The notes beneath the pieces were generated by a model that saw only the letters and a list, made by a program, of their open reading frames with translations, was not told the DNA's origin and made no database searches. Made by a program: the position numbers and the translations under genes. From positions 1-64,000 of the forward strand of contig JARKOQ010000058.1 in assembly GCA_029976005.1 (NCBI GenBank): a stretch of DNA of 64,000 nucleotides. The letters run 5' to 3'. This document shows, piece by piece, positions 35,230-44,518 of this stretch (its first letter is position 1; each line of letters begins with the position of its first letter). This DNA comes from Aggregatilineales bacterium (GTDB taxonomy: Bacteria > Chloroflexota > Anaerolineae > Aggregatilineales > Ch27).

Positions 35230-36008
35230 GCCGGGTCAGCCGGGTCGGTCGCCTCGACCAGCCTGACCGGTTGGAGCAGGCTCCGGTCGAACCCGGCGAG
35301 GTCGCCGGCCTGTTCCAGCGCGGCCCGAACGCGGGCCGAGTCTTCCAGCAGACGACGCACGTCGACGCCCCGGCAGACGTCGGGCAGCCCGACCAGGCGC
35401 TGCCGGCTGCGCAGCAGCATCCGCAACGCGCCAAGCCGGTTGCCGCGCTCGATCTGGTAGTAGGCGACGCCCACCTGGAGGATGCCCTGGTAGAGGGTGC
35501 GCACCGGGCCGCGCTCGGCCATCCACAACGCCTCGAAAATGTCGTGCTGGCGGTAGTACTCCCCCGCGTTGAATTTGCGGAGGCCTTCCAGGGCTTCAGG
35601 CGGCAGCGGCTCCTGGCACTGGCAGGCCAGTCGTGCAGCTAACGCCGGGTCCATGCCACGGGCGTGCTGGGCCAGCACGACCGGCAGTCCGGCGGCCAGC
35701 GTCTCCAGCGACAGCACCGCGGCGAGGCCCAGGTCGTCCGACTGGGCATAGACGGCCGGATCGGTTGAGACTACCACCGTCGCGATCCGGCGCGTGGCCG
35801 GGCTGCTGCGCGGCAGGACGGCCACAGCGCGCCACTCCGGGCGTGCGCCATCAATGACCAGCAAATCTGCGCGGGCATCCACGAGCCGGGCGATCAGATC
35901 GCCGTCGCCCGCCAGGACCAGATCAAAGCCCTGCTGCCCGGCAAGGCGGGCCAGGGTCGCGGCCCATTCCGGCTGTCCGGCCAGCACGATCACCCCGCGC
36001 TCAGTCAT
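35226..36008 (-). CDS. DUF309 domain protein with N-terminal pseudo-receiver
   Basis: 260 aa. Residues 1-125 resemble a receiver fold (GVIVLAGQPEWAATLARLAG; ADLLVIDGARPEW), but the acidic pair is missing and replaced by GQPE, so it cannot bind Mg2+ normally and is probably not phosphorylated. Residues 140-220 are a DUF309 helical domain, with the signature FNAGEYYRQHDIFEALW and 'YQGILQVGVAYYQIERGN'. DUF309 function is unknown; its two conserved acidic and His positions look catalytic or metal-binding. A receiver-like fusion with DUF309 suggests an input-sensing role, which is inference. The gene overlaps the cupin stop by four bases. Confidence 0.8.
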   Translation of the reverse strand: MTERGVIVLAGQPEWAATLARLAGQQGFDLVLAGDGDLIARLVDARADLLVIDGARPEWRAVAVLPRSSPATRRIATVVVSTDPAVYAQSDDLGLAAVLSLETLAAGLPVVLAQHARGMDPALAARLACQCQEPLPPEALEGLRKFNAGEYYRQHDIFEALWMAERGPVRTLYQGILQVGVAYYQIERGNRLGALRMLLRSRQRLVGLPDVCRGVDVRRLLEDSARVRAALEQAGDLAGFDRSLLQPVRLVEATDPADPA

Positions 36009-36132
36009 GGATACCCCATTTCTCCCCGGCGCGCAGGTTGAGGCTATACCCGCGCCCGACTTGATGGTATGCTAAACCATCATCTTCCCGACCGTCCGGC
36101 ATTGTACCGCATCCCTGTCTGGAGAATCACGC

Positions 36133-36888
36133 GTGCCACACATCTTTCTGACCAATGACGACGGCGTCCAGGCCGCCGGTCTGCTGGCGCTGGTCCAGGC
36201 CCTGCGCGCGCTGGGCAGCGTCGAAATCGTCGCCCCGGCCGTCAACCAGAGCGCCGTCGGCCACAAAAAGACCCTGTTCCAGGATATCCCGGTCGACCCG
36301 GTGAGTCTGGCGGACGGCACCCCGGCCCTGGCCGTGGGCGGCTCCCCGGCGGACTGCATCGCCATCGCCGCCCTGGGCGTCACCGCCTGGCCGCCCGATC
36401 TGGTCGTGTCTGGGATCAATCGCGGCCCCAACATGAGCCAGGACATCACCTACAGCGGCACCGTGACCGCCGCCTTTGAATCGGTCATCCACGGCGTCCC
36501 GGCGCTGGCCGTCTCACTTGACAACCATCAGGCGACCGAGGTCGAGCAGTACCGGATCGCCGCCGCTATCGCCGCCCGGATCGCCGCCCGCATGCTGGAA
36601 AAAGGCCTCCCGCCGCACACCATCCTCAACCTGAACGTGCCGGATGGAGACGCGATCAAGGGCTTGCGCCTGACCCGCCAGGGCATCCGGATTTACCGCG
36701 ACGAGCTGGTGCGCAACGGTAACAGCAGCTACCGGATCGGCGGTCTGACTCCCAGTGGCGTCTACGACCGGGAAGGCACCGATCTGTGGGCCGTCCACGC
36801 CGGTTATGCCAGCCTGACGCCGATCCACCTGGACATGACCGCCCACCAGTTCATCGCCGATCTGGCTGCCTGGGACATCGAAATCTAG
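36133..36888 (+). CDS. surE: 5'/3'-nucleotidase SurE
   Basis: 251 aa from GTG 36133 with GGAGAATC upstream. SurE motifs: LTNDDG (residues 6-11, metal ligands Asp9-Asp10), 'VVSGINRGPNMSQDITYSGTV' region, and 'IHGVPALAVSL'. It dephosphorylates nucleoside monophosphates, mostly 3'- or 5'-nucleotides, and some polyphosphate. The C-terminus ends at the usual length for the family. It stands alone on the plus strand between the DUF309 gene and a small membrane protein gene. Identification is firm. Confidence 0.93.
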   Translation: MPHIFLTNDDGVQAAGLLALVQALRALGSVEIVAPAVNQSAVGHKKTLFQDIPVDPVSLADGTPALAVGGSPADCIAIAALGVTAWPPDLVVSGINRGPNMSQDITYSGTVTAAFESVIHGVPALAVSLDNHQATEVEQYRIAAAIAARIAARMLEKGLPPHTILNLNVPDGDAIKGLRLTRQGIRIYRDELVRNGNSSYRIGGLTPSGVYDREGTDLWAVHAGYASLTPIHLDMTAHQFIADLAAWDIEI

Positions 36889-36973
36889 CCTTTCCGCAAC
36901 CAGGCGCGCCGATCGCACGTATTATCTGGTAGGATCGTACGATCTGATTGCCTCACGCCTGGAGGAAGCCCCC

Positions 36974-37423
36974 ATGCCCGATTCCGACCTGACCGCCAGC
37001 ACCCTGACGGCAATCGAACAGCGCGTCAAGCGCCGCATCCGCCGCCAACTGACTATGGCGGTGCTTACCCTCGCGCTGGGTTTCACAATGCTCATGGCGG
37101 TCATCGCGCCCTGGTACGAAGACCGGCACGTCTGGGGAATGTTATCTGGGCTGCTGCTCCTCGTCTGGATTCCCTATACCCTCTGGTATGTGTACCGGGC
37201 TCTGGTCGAGCGCGGCGTGCGGCGCGAGATTGAGCGCGAACACCAGCACCAGCTCCAACTGGCCCGCGAAAGGGGAAGCGTCAGACATGGGGATCGGTTC
37301 GCCCATCGGGTCGGGCTGGAAGATGAGCCGGGCGCCTTCCTCTCCGATGACGGTGAACTGATCTATGAGGATGACCTCGACATCAACCTCACGGACAAGC
37401 CCAAGCGCCGGACGAACACTTGA
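36974..37423 (+). CDS. Small two-span membrane protein, unknown
   Basis: 149 aa. After a short basic N-terminal region (QRVKRRIRRQL) two transmembrane helices (about 27-45 and 55-75) are followed by a basic cytoplasmic helix (VERGVRREIEREHQHQLQLA) and an acidic tail. This resembles DUF-type 2TM domains, but I do not name a family. GGAGG is found upstream of the ATG. A 12-base palindrome GATCGTACGATC lies at 36933-36944 before it. It ends ten bases before the arsR -35 box. Confidence 0.65.
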   Translation: MPDSDLTASTLTAIEQRVKRRIRRQLTMAVLTLALGFTMLMAVIAPWYEDRHVWGMLSGLLLLVWIPYTLWYVYRALVERGVRREIEREHQHQLQLARERGSVRHGDRFAHRVGLEDEPGAFLSDDGELIYEDDLDINLTDKPKRRTNT

Positions 37424-37432
37424 AAACACCGC

Positions 37433-37460
37433 TTGACATATAGACAAATATCTATATAAT
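37433..37460 (+). promoter_or_regulatory. Consensus sigma70 promoter of arsR
   Basis: Perfect TTGACA (37433-37438) and TATAAT (37455-37460) with a 16-base spacer. Only seven bases separate the -10 from the ATG, so the arsR mRNA is predicted to be leaderless. Confidence 0.85.
37439..37456. promoter_or_regulatory. ArsR operator 1
   Basis: TATAGA-CAAATA-TCTATA, an inverted repeat filling the promoter spacer. A near copy (15 of 18 identical) occurs exactly 400 bases downstream, before arsM. Confidence 0.7.
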
Positions 37461-37467
37461 CATCGAT

Positions 37468-37809
37468 ATGAGCACCGATCCGGTCACCTTTGCCAAAGCC
37501 ATCGCCGACGAGACGCGCCAGGAAATCATGCAGCACCTGTGCTGCGTCTGGCTGAGTGTCAACGACGTGGTGGACAGCCTCGGCGGTAAGGTCAGCCAGC
37601 CGACCGTCAGCCACCACCTCAAGAAATTGGAAGAGGCCGGGCTCGTGCTGGTCCGCGAGGAGGGCCGCCAGCGCTTCTACACGCTCGACCAGGCCCAGTT
37701 CACGATCTGCTGCGGGACCCTGGTGCGCCAGTTCGCGCCGGACCACGCCGGAGAGGCGGCCGTCATCCCGATCGATGCGATCCGGCCGCCCGGTGATCAG
37801 TCTGAGTGA
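37468..37809 (+). CDS. arsR: ArsR-family metalloregulatory repressor
   Basis: 113-aa winged-helix repressor. The helix-turn-helix is QPTVSHHLKKLEEAGLV (residues 44-60) and the wing EEGRQRFYTL. Cys pairs at 25-26 (HLCCVW) and 81-82 (TICCG) are candidate As(III) ligands; the family's classical ELCVCDL motif is replaced. The gene sits directly behind an almost perfect promoter containing its putative operator, consistent with autorepression relieved by arsenite. arsM follows. It is the first gene of the arsenic unit, which has no arsB or arsC here. Confidence 0.88.
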   Translation: MSTDPVTFAKAIADETRQEIMQHLCCVWLSVNDVVDSLGGKVSQPTVSHHLKKLEEAGLVLVREEGRQRFYTLDQAQFTICCGTLVRQFAPDHAGEAAVIPIDAIRPPGDQSE

Positions 37810-37829
37810 AGGCTTCGGCCTCTTTTTTT
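37810..37829 (+). terminator. Short terminator-like hairpin between arsR and arsM
   Basis: 4-bp stem AGGC/GCCT with a TTCG tetraloop, one C, then seven T. The stem is short; it may attenuate rather than stop read-through. Confidence 0.5.
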
Positions 37830-37838
37830 GACCGAATC

Positions 37839-37856
37839 CATAGACAATCATCTATA
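37839..37856. promoter_or_regulatory. ArsR operator 2, before arsM
   Basis: CATAGACAATCATCTATA, 15 of 18 identical to operator 1. TTGACC at 37828-37833 followed by this site suggests a second, weaker ArsR-controlled promoter for arsM. Confidence 0.65.
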
Positions 37857-37872
37857 CGTCAAGGAGCAAGCT

Positions 37873-38664
37873 ATGCCCACCAATCAGACCATTCACGCCG
37901 CCGTCCGCGAGCATTACGGCGCGCTGGCGCGCCACAGCCAGGCCGATCCCGATCTGAGCCTGACCGCCGCGCCGTGCTGCGAATCCACCAGTGCCAGCGC
38001 GGACTGCGGCTGCACGTCCAAACTCTACGATGACGCCCTGCTCGACGGCCTGCCTGATAGCGTGACTGGCCTCTCCCTGGGCTGCGGCGACCCGGTCACG
38101 ATTGCGGGCCTCCAGCCCGGCGAAGTCGTACTCGACCTGGGCAGCGGCGGCGGGATCGACTGCTTCCTGGCCGCCCGCCAGGTTGGTCCGACCGGGCGCG
38201 CGATCGGCGTGGACATGACCCCGGACATGCTGGCCCGCGCCAACGCCAACAAGCTCAAGGTAGGCCTGGACAACGTCGAGTTCCGCCAGGGCCAGATCGA
38301 AGCCCTGCCGGTGGAGGACACCAGCATCGACGTGATCATGTCCAACTGCGTGATCAACCTCTCGCCGGATAAAGCGGCAGTCTTCCACGAAGTGTTCCGC
38401 GTGCTCAAGCCGGGCGGCCGGATCAGCGTCAGCGATATCGTGACCGAAGGCGAGTTCAGCCCGGAACTGCGGGCCAATGCCGCGCAGTGGTCGGCCTGCG
38501 TCAGCGGCGCGATCGATGTGCATGACTACACGAATTTGATGGCCGAAGCTGGATTGGTCAACATCACCGTCGTCAGCAAGGTTGACACCCAGGGGGATAC
38601 CCCACGCCAGCCCGGCGTGCCACGTATCTTCAGCGCCCGGATCACGGCCCGCAAGCCGGATTGA
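37873..38664 (+). CDS. arsM: Arsenite S-adenosylmethionine methyltransferase
   Basis: 263 aa, with AAGGAG six bases before ATG 37873. Rossmann motif I is [16 protein letters not shown]. Cys residues at conserved ArsM positions are seen: [16 protein letters not shown] and the later QWSACVSG. The N-terminus carries extra Cys clusters ([15 protein letters not shown]). ArsM methylates As(III) stepwise to volatile or less toxic methylarsenicals. Coupling to arsR via a second operator suggests arsenite-inducible expression. Without an efflux pump gene nearby, methylation may be the local resistance mechanism. Confidence 0.92.
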   Translation: MPTNQTIHAAVREHYGALARHSQADPDLSLTAAPCCESTSASADCGCTSKLYDDALLDGLPDSVTGLSLGCGDPVTIAGLQPGEVVLDLGSGGGIDCFLAARQVGPTGRAIGVDMTPDMLARANANKLKVGLDNVEFRQGQIEALPVEDTSIDVIMSNCVINLSPDKAAVFHEVFRVLKPGGRISVSDIVTEGEFSPELRANAAQWSACVSGAIDVHDYTNLMAEAGLVNITVVSKVDTQGDTPRQPGVPRIFSARITARKPD

Positions 38665-38720
38665 GCCACAGCCGGGCGCGGATTGTCCAGGCGCGTCCGT
38701 GGCGCTTTGTGCGAAGGATC

Positions 38721-38756
38721 GTGCGGGCCGCCCAGGTCACCCCTGGCGGCCCGCAC
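38721..38756 (+). other. Hairpin after arsM
   Basis: 12-bp perfect stem GTGCGGGCCGCC/GGCGGCCCGCAC around a 12-base loop, 57 bases after the arsM stop. No T tract follows, so a terminator role is uncertain. Confidence 0.5.
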
Positions 38757-38780
38757 GCTTGCCAGGAACCCGATCGATTC

Positions 38781-38810
38781 TTGCCTTTTTTGGTCAGAAA
38801 GGGATATACT
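38781..38810 (+). promoter_or_regulatory. Putative promoter of the cytochrome c lipoprotein
   Basis: TTGCCT, 18-base spacer, TATACT. It is 45 bases ahead of the start codon. Confidence 0.55.
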
Positions 38811-38855
38811 ACCTCGCATCTGGTTCGTTTCTTCACAAATAACGGGGTAAGACCC

Positions 38856-39494
38856 ATGCCCTACACGTCGATTCAGAAGATCGGACTGCTGCTTCTGACC
38901 AGCGCGCTGCTGGCCGGCTGCGGTAGCATCGCCACACCCGGCGCCGGCCTGCCGCCGACCCTGGAGCCGGTCACACTCGCTCCCCGAACCGCCCAGAATG
39001 CCTCGGCGGAAGGCCAGGCGATTGCAGCCCAACCAACCGCCCTCCCACCCAGCCCGACACCGCTGCCCCCCACGGCCATCCCAACCGAAACACCGCTCCC
39101 ACCGACCGCCACGCCCACGGCGACGGCCACGCCCCTTCCGCCCACCCAGCCGGTGGCGGTCGCCGGTGATCCAGACCAGGGCGAAATCCTGTTCCTGAAC
39201 GGCAAGGATGCCGCACCGGCCTGTGTGACGTGCCATATCCTGGATGAAGATCGCATCCTGATCGGCCCATCGATGGTGGGACTTGCGGCCCGCGCGGCTA
39301 CCCGCGTCGAGGGGCAGACCGCCGAGGACTATCTGCGCAGCTCGATTCTCCATCCCAATGACTTCCTGGTGCCGAACACGGACACGAACGTATTCGCGGC
39401 GGGCGGCAACAGCCTGATGTTCCAGCAGTACGCGGACTTCCTCAGCGAAGAAGACGTCAACAACCTCGTGGCTTACCTGCTCACGCTGGATTGA
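38856..39494 (+). CDS. Monoheme cytochrome c lipoprotein
   Basis: 212 aa from ATG 38856. A lipoprotein signal with LLAGC (Cys22) is followed by a Pro/Thr-rich linker at residues 60-100, then a cytochrome c domain of about 110 residues with the heme site CVTCH at 123-127. A distal axial Met candidate is in NSLMFQQYADFLS near the C-terminus. Likely role: small electron carrier attached to the outer face of the cytoplasmic membrane. It is next to acetyl-CoA synthetase but on its own promoter, with a terminator after it. No cytochrome partner is in the window. Confidence 0.9.
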   Translation: MPYTSIQKIGLLLLTSALLAGCGSIATPGAGLPPTLEPVTLAPRTAQNASAEGQAIAAQPTALPPSPTPLPPTAIPTETPLPPTATPTATATPLPPTQPVAVAGDPDQGEILFLNGKDAAPACVTCHILDEDRILIGPSMVGLAARAATRVEGQTAEDYLRSSILHPNDFLVPNTDTNVFAAGGNSLMFQQYADFLSEEDVNNLVAYLLTLD

Positions 39495-39518
39495 TCTTCG
39501 CATTTCCCAACGCGATCG

Positions 39519-39548
39519 ACGCGCCCGCGCTTGCAGGCGCGTTTTTGT
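39519..39548 (+). terminator. Terminator after the cytochrome c gene
   Basis: 7-bp stem ACGCGCC/GGCGCGT, ten-base loop, then a T-rich tail. Confidence 0.8.
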
Positions 39549-39558
39549 TTGTGACTGT

Positions 39559-39587
39559 TTTCCACAATTTATGATATTTTCTATATA
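39559..39587 (+). promoter_or_regulatory. Possible promoter of acs
   Basis: TTTCCA, 17-base spacer, TATATA in an AT-rich island that contrasts with the GC-rich genes. Moderate match only. Confidence 0.4.
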
Positions 39588-39632
39588 AGACATCAAATTA
39601 GACGCTTTCTTGAGATAGATGGAGTGTGCCCC

Positions 39633-41534
<1,902 letters not shown>

Positions 41535-41551
41535 TCCCCACCAGGCTAGAC

Positions 41552-41590
41552 GGCGGCGGATGCCCGGCGCAGGGCATCCGTCGCCTTTTT
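41552..41590 (+). terminator. Rho-independent terminator after acs
   Basis: 14-bp stem with one G-T pair (GGCGGCGGATGCCC with GGGCATCCGTCGCC), six-base loop, then TTTTT. Confidence 0.9.
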
Positions 41591-41719
41591 GTCAGGTTGG
41601 TCAGGTGAATCGGCCGGACGTCAGATGCTCAACGGTAAGGCGCGCATTGATTGCTTCGCGGCCCGGTGATAGCGTATAGACAAAGCCGGATGGAAGGTGC
41701 ACACCGTGGAGGTGCGGGG

Positions 41720-42160
41720 ATGTGGTACGTCACGCGAGCGTTGAGCCTCAGGGCGCTGATCAGTTGGGGACCGGTGCTGGCCGCGATGGGAGTCATGTTC
41801 GTCGCCTCGGCCCAGCCCAAGCCGGACGTGCCCTACGGCCCCCCGCTGTCCATCTACTTCTCCGGCCTGATGCCCATCTTTCCCGGCGGTTGGGAAGTCC
41901 TGATCAAAAAAGGCGGGCACGTCATCGCCTTTGGCGTGCTGGCCTTCCTGGCGATGCGTGCCGGCCTGGTGTGGGATCTGCCCCGCCGCCGCGCCGCCCT
42001 GCTCGGCATTGGGCTGGCACTCGGTTATGCGCTGCTGGATGAACTGCACCAATCCTTCGTGCCCGGCCGCCACCCTTCGCCGGCGGACATCGGCCTGGAC
42101 CTGCTGGGTGCGCTCAGTTTTGTATCTGTCGCGTGGCGGGCCTATCGACCGGGACCGTGA
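41720..42160 (+). CDS. VanZ-like membrane protein
   Basis: 146 aa from ATG 41720, with GGAGGTG ahead. It is a VanZ-family protein with four membrane spans and the signature GGHVIAFGVLAFL and 'LDELHQSFVPGRHPSPADIGLDLLGA'. VanZ members are linked to glycopeptide (teicoplanin) resistance in enterococci, but most bacterial homologues have no known role. Its last 47 bases overlap the 3' end of the convergent kinase gene, which is unusual and may restrict evolution of both C-termini. Confidence 0.88.
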   Translation: MWYVTRALSLRALISWGPVLAAMGVMFVASAQPKPDVPYGPPLSIYFSGLMPIFPGGWEVLIKKGGHVIAFGVLAFLAMRAGLVWDLPRRRAALLGIGLALGYALLDELHQSFVPGRHPSPADIGLDLLGALSFVSVAWRAYRPGP

Positions 42161-44438
42161 TCCGGGCGGCCCGCATCGCTTCCGGCCGGGCCGAGTCCAG
42201 CGGCAGCGTGACCGGCGACGTCAGCGGCAGCGTGCAGATCACCTGCGTACCGCGGCCGGGCCAGCTCTCCAGCCTGATCGTCCCGCCGTGGGCCTCGAGG
42301 ACCTGCTTGCTGATGAACAATCCCTGTCCCATGCCCGGCACGTGCAGGAGCGAGCCATCCGGCCGGAACGGCGTGCCCCGGTAGAAACGCGTGAACAGGT
42401 AGGGCATATCGCGTGGCAGAATGCCAACCCCGCTGTCCTTGAGCACGATCTGGGCCGTCCCCTCGTCCAACCGCCGGGCCGCAAGGCTGATCCTGCCGCC
42501 GGGCAGGGAATACTTGACCGCGTTGTCCAGCAGATTGCCCAGCGCCCAACGCAGCCGACGTTCGTCCCCCAGGACGTGCATCTCGCGCGGCTCGATCGCC
42601 AGTTCCAGCGCCAGATCCGCCGCCTGGACAGCTGGCTGCCAGTCCGCCGCAAGGGCGGTCAAAAGGCCCTCCACCGGCAGCGGCGACTGGCCCGCCGCCA
42701 GGTCATCCGGGCCAAGGTCGGATAGGTCGCGGAACTGCATCATCAGGCGCTGAAGCAGCACGGCGTTGCGCATGACCTCGTAGGCAAAACGCCGCAGCGG
42801 CGGATCGGCCTCGCCCGATCGCAGGGCGACCATCTCCATCAGCGGCTCCTGCACGTCCCGCGCCAGCTTTTGCAGCAGGTCCTCGCGGGCCTGCTCGCGC
42901 TGCACCTGCTGGGTAACGTCGCGTAGGACGAGCACCGTGCCAATTCGCTTGCCGCTGATCGACAGGATCGCTCCGGCCTGGGAGCTGATCATCCGCCCTT
43001 CCAGGAGGAAGCGTCGCGGCTCGCCCAGGCTGTAAATCCCAGGGGCCAGCGCCGGGCCGAGGATGTCGGTCACGGTCTCGGTCAGGCGGCTGAAGCGGGT
43101 GCTCAGCGCCCGCTCGCTGGGCGCGCCGAGCAGTTCGCGCGCCTGTTCGTTGATCATCAGCACCCGGCCGTCCGTGTCCTGGACGATAACCCCGTCTGGC
43201 ATCGACTCCAGGATCGCGGTCAGGCGAGCATTCTCCCGGCGCTGGCGGCGCAGCATCGCCCGCAGCGAATCCTGGCGCTGCTGGACTCGATCGGCGTAGA
43301 CGTCCAGGGTGCGCCCCAGTTCCCCGATCTCGTCCGTGGCGCGCATCCCGGTTCGGGTGCCCAGGTCGCCCCGCGCCAGAGATTCGGTCACCTGCCGCAC
43401 CTTGACCAGCCGGTTGATGGCCCGCGTGGTCACGGCATAGATTCCCAGCACCACCAGTGCCGCGAACGACGCCATCAGCAGGCTGAAAAGCTGTGCGCTG
43501 AGGTTGGTCGCGTAGGGCAGACTGAGGGGCAGGTACAACCCCAGCACCCCCAGGGTTTCCTCCCCCAGCCGGAGAGGCAGATAAGCGGTCTGGAAGCGAT
43601 AATCGGCGACCGCGACTTCCTCGACCGGCAGCACCCCGGCCGCTGGCGCGCCAAGGGTCTGCCGCACCTGTTCGGCGGACAACCGCAGCCCATCCAGCAC
43701 GCCGGTGCCGGGGCGAAAGGTCGTCAGCAGCAGCGATCCGGCGTCCGGGCTGTACAGCGCGGTCTGGGCCAGCGCGCTGCCGCGCAGCCCTTCCAGCACG
43801 TGCTCCAGCCGCATGCCCACCAACACCTGCCCGACCAGCACCCCCTCCTGGCTGACCGGCCAGATCACGCTCACCAGGTAGCCCTGCACGGTACGCAGAA
43901 TCCCGGACGTGCCCGTGCGCTGTTCGCGCGGCATGGCCAGCACCAGCGGCTGGCTGCTCAAGTCGCTGCCCGTGCTGACTGCGTAGTCGATCCCCTGATC
44001 GAGCGAGACGCGCTGCAAACCAAGCACTTCCCGCCCCGCCCCATCGACCACCACCAGCCCATCGAGGTTGGCAGCCACCGCCGCCGGCTCCAGGATTCTC
44101 AGCAGGGTCTCGGCGTCATTGGCCTGGACGGCTTCGGCGACGCCCCGCGTATAGCTAATCCGCGTGGCCTCGTTGACCAGGCGTTCGTACACGGTCTGCA
44201 TCCCATCCTGCGCGCCGCGCGCCGCGAGCTGAACCTGCCAGACCTGCCCTTCCTGCCCGGCGCGGCTGAGGGTGATCGAAACCACGTAGGTCACGACCAT
44301 CGCCAGCGCCAGGATCGCGGCGAAGATGGGCACGATCAGCCGCCAGCGCAGCGAGATATAGCCCGGATCGCGCCCAAAGACCTCGGTGCTGTATCCGCGC
44401 AGACTGGGTTGGATGTTGGAGAAACGATCGGACTCCAT
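42114..44438 (-). CDS. Histidine kinase-like membrane protein lacking the phospho-acceptor histidine
   Basis: 774 aa. TM1 at about 33-56, an extracytoplasmic sensor of about 250 residues, TM2 near 314-338, HAMP (340-390), PAS (about 400-505), a dimerisation helix at 515-575 and a HATPase_c domain (625-745). The H-box reads KLARDVQEPLMEM, where the normal form is xxSHELRTPLxxI: Arg527 stands in place of the His. The ATP-binding motifs are retained (GNLLDNAVKYS, KDSGVGI, GMGQGLFI). It is paralogous to the kinase at 50394-51731, which keeps SHELRTPL. It may act as a sensor or regulator without autophosphorylation. Its 3' end overlaps the convergent vanZ gene. Confidence 0.87.
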   Translation of the reverse strand: MESDRFSNIQPSLRGYSTEVFGRDPGYISLRWRLIVPIFAAILALAMVVTYVVSITLSRAGQEGQVWQVQLAARGAQDGMQTVYERLVNEATRISYTRGVAEAVQANDAETLLRILEPAAVAANLDGLVVVDGAGREVLGLQRVSLDQGIDYAVSTGSDLSSQPLVLAMPREQRTGTSGILRTVQGYLVSVIWPVSQEGVLVGQVLVGMRLEHVLEGLRGSALAQTALYSPDAGSLLLTTFRPGTGVLDGLRLSAEQVRQTLGAPAAGVLPVEEVAVADYRFQTAYLPLRLGEETLGVLGLYLPLSLPYATNLSAQLFSLLMASFAALVVLGIYAVTTRAINRLVKVRQVTESLARGDLGTRTGMRATDEIGELGRTLDVYADRVQQRQDSLRAMLRRQRRENARLTAILESMPDGVIVQDTDGRVLMINEQARELLGAPSERALSTRFSRLTETVTDILGPALAPGIYSLGEPRRFLLEGRMISSQAGAILSISGKRIGTVLVLRDVTQQVQREQAREDLLQKLARDVQEPLMEMVALRSGEADPPLRRFAYEVMRNAVLLQRLMMQFRDLSDLGPDDLAAGQSPLPVEGLLTALAADWQPAVQAADLALELAIEPREMHVLGDERRLRWALGNLLDNAVKYSLPGGRISLAARRLDEGTAQIVLKDSGVGILPRDMPYLFTRFYRGTPFRPDGSLLHVPGMGQGLFISKQVLEAHGGTIRLESWPGRGTQVICTLPLTSPVTLPLDSARPEAMRAARITVPVDRPATRQIQN

Positions 44439-44470
44439 GGTTGTTCTGCCACCCCCCGCACGACAGGAAA

Positions 44471-44501
44471 GGCATCCGCGCCCGGTTCAGGCGCGGATGC
44501 C
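44471..44501 (-). terminator. Hairpin terminator after the TPR/PPC gene
   Basis: 12-bp perfect stem GGCATCCGCGCC with its complement and a seven-base loop; only TTT follows on the minus strand, so termination may be incomplete. Confidence 0.6.
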
Positions 44502-44518
44502 CTTGGATCATCCCGGCT

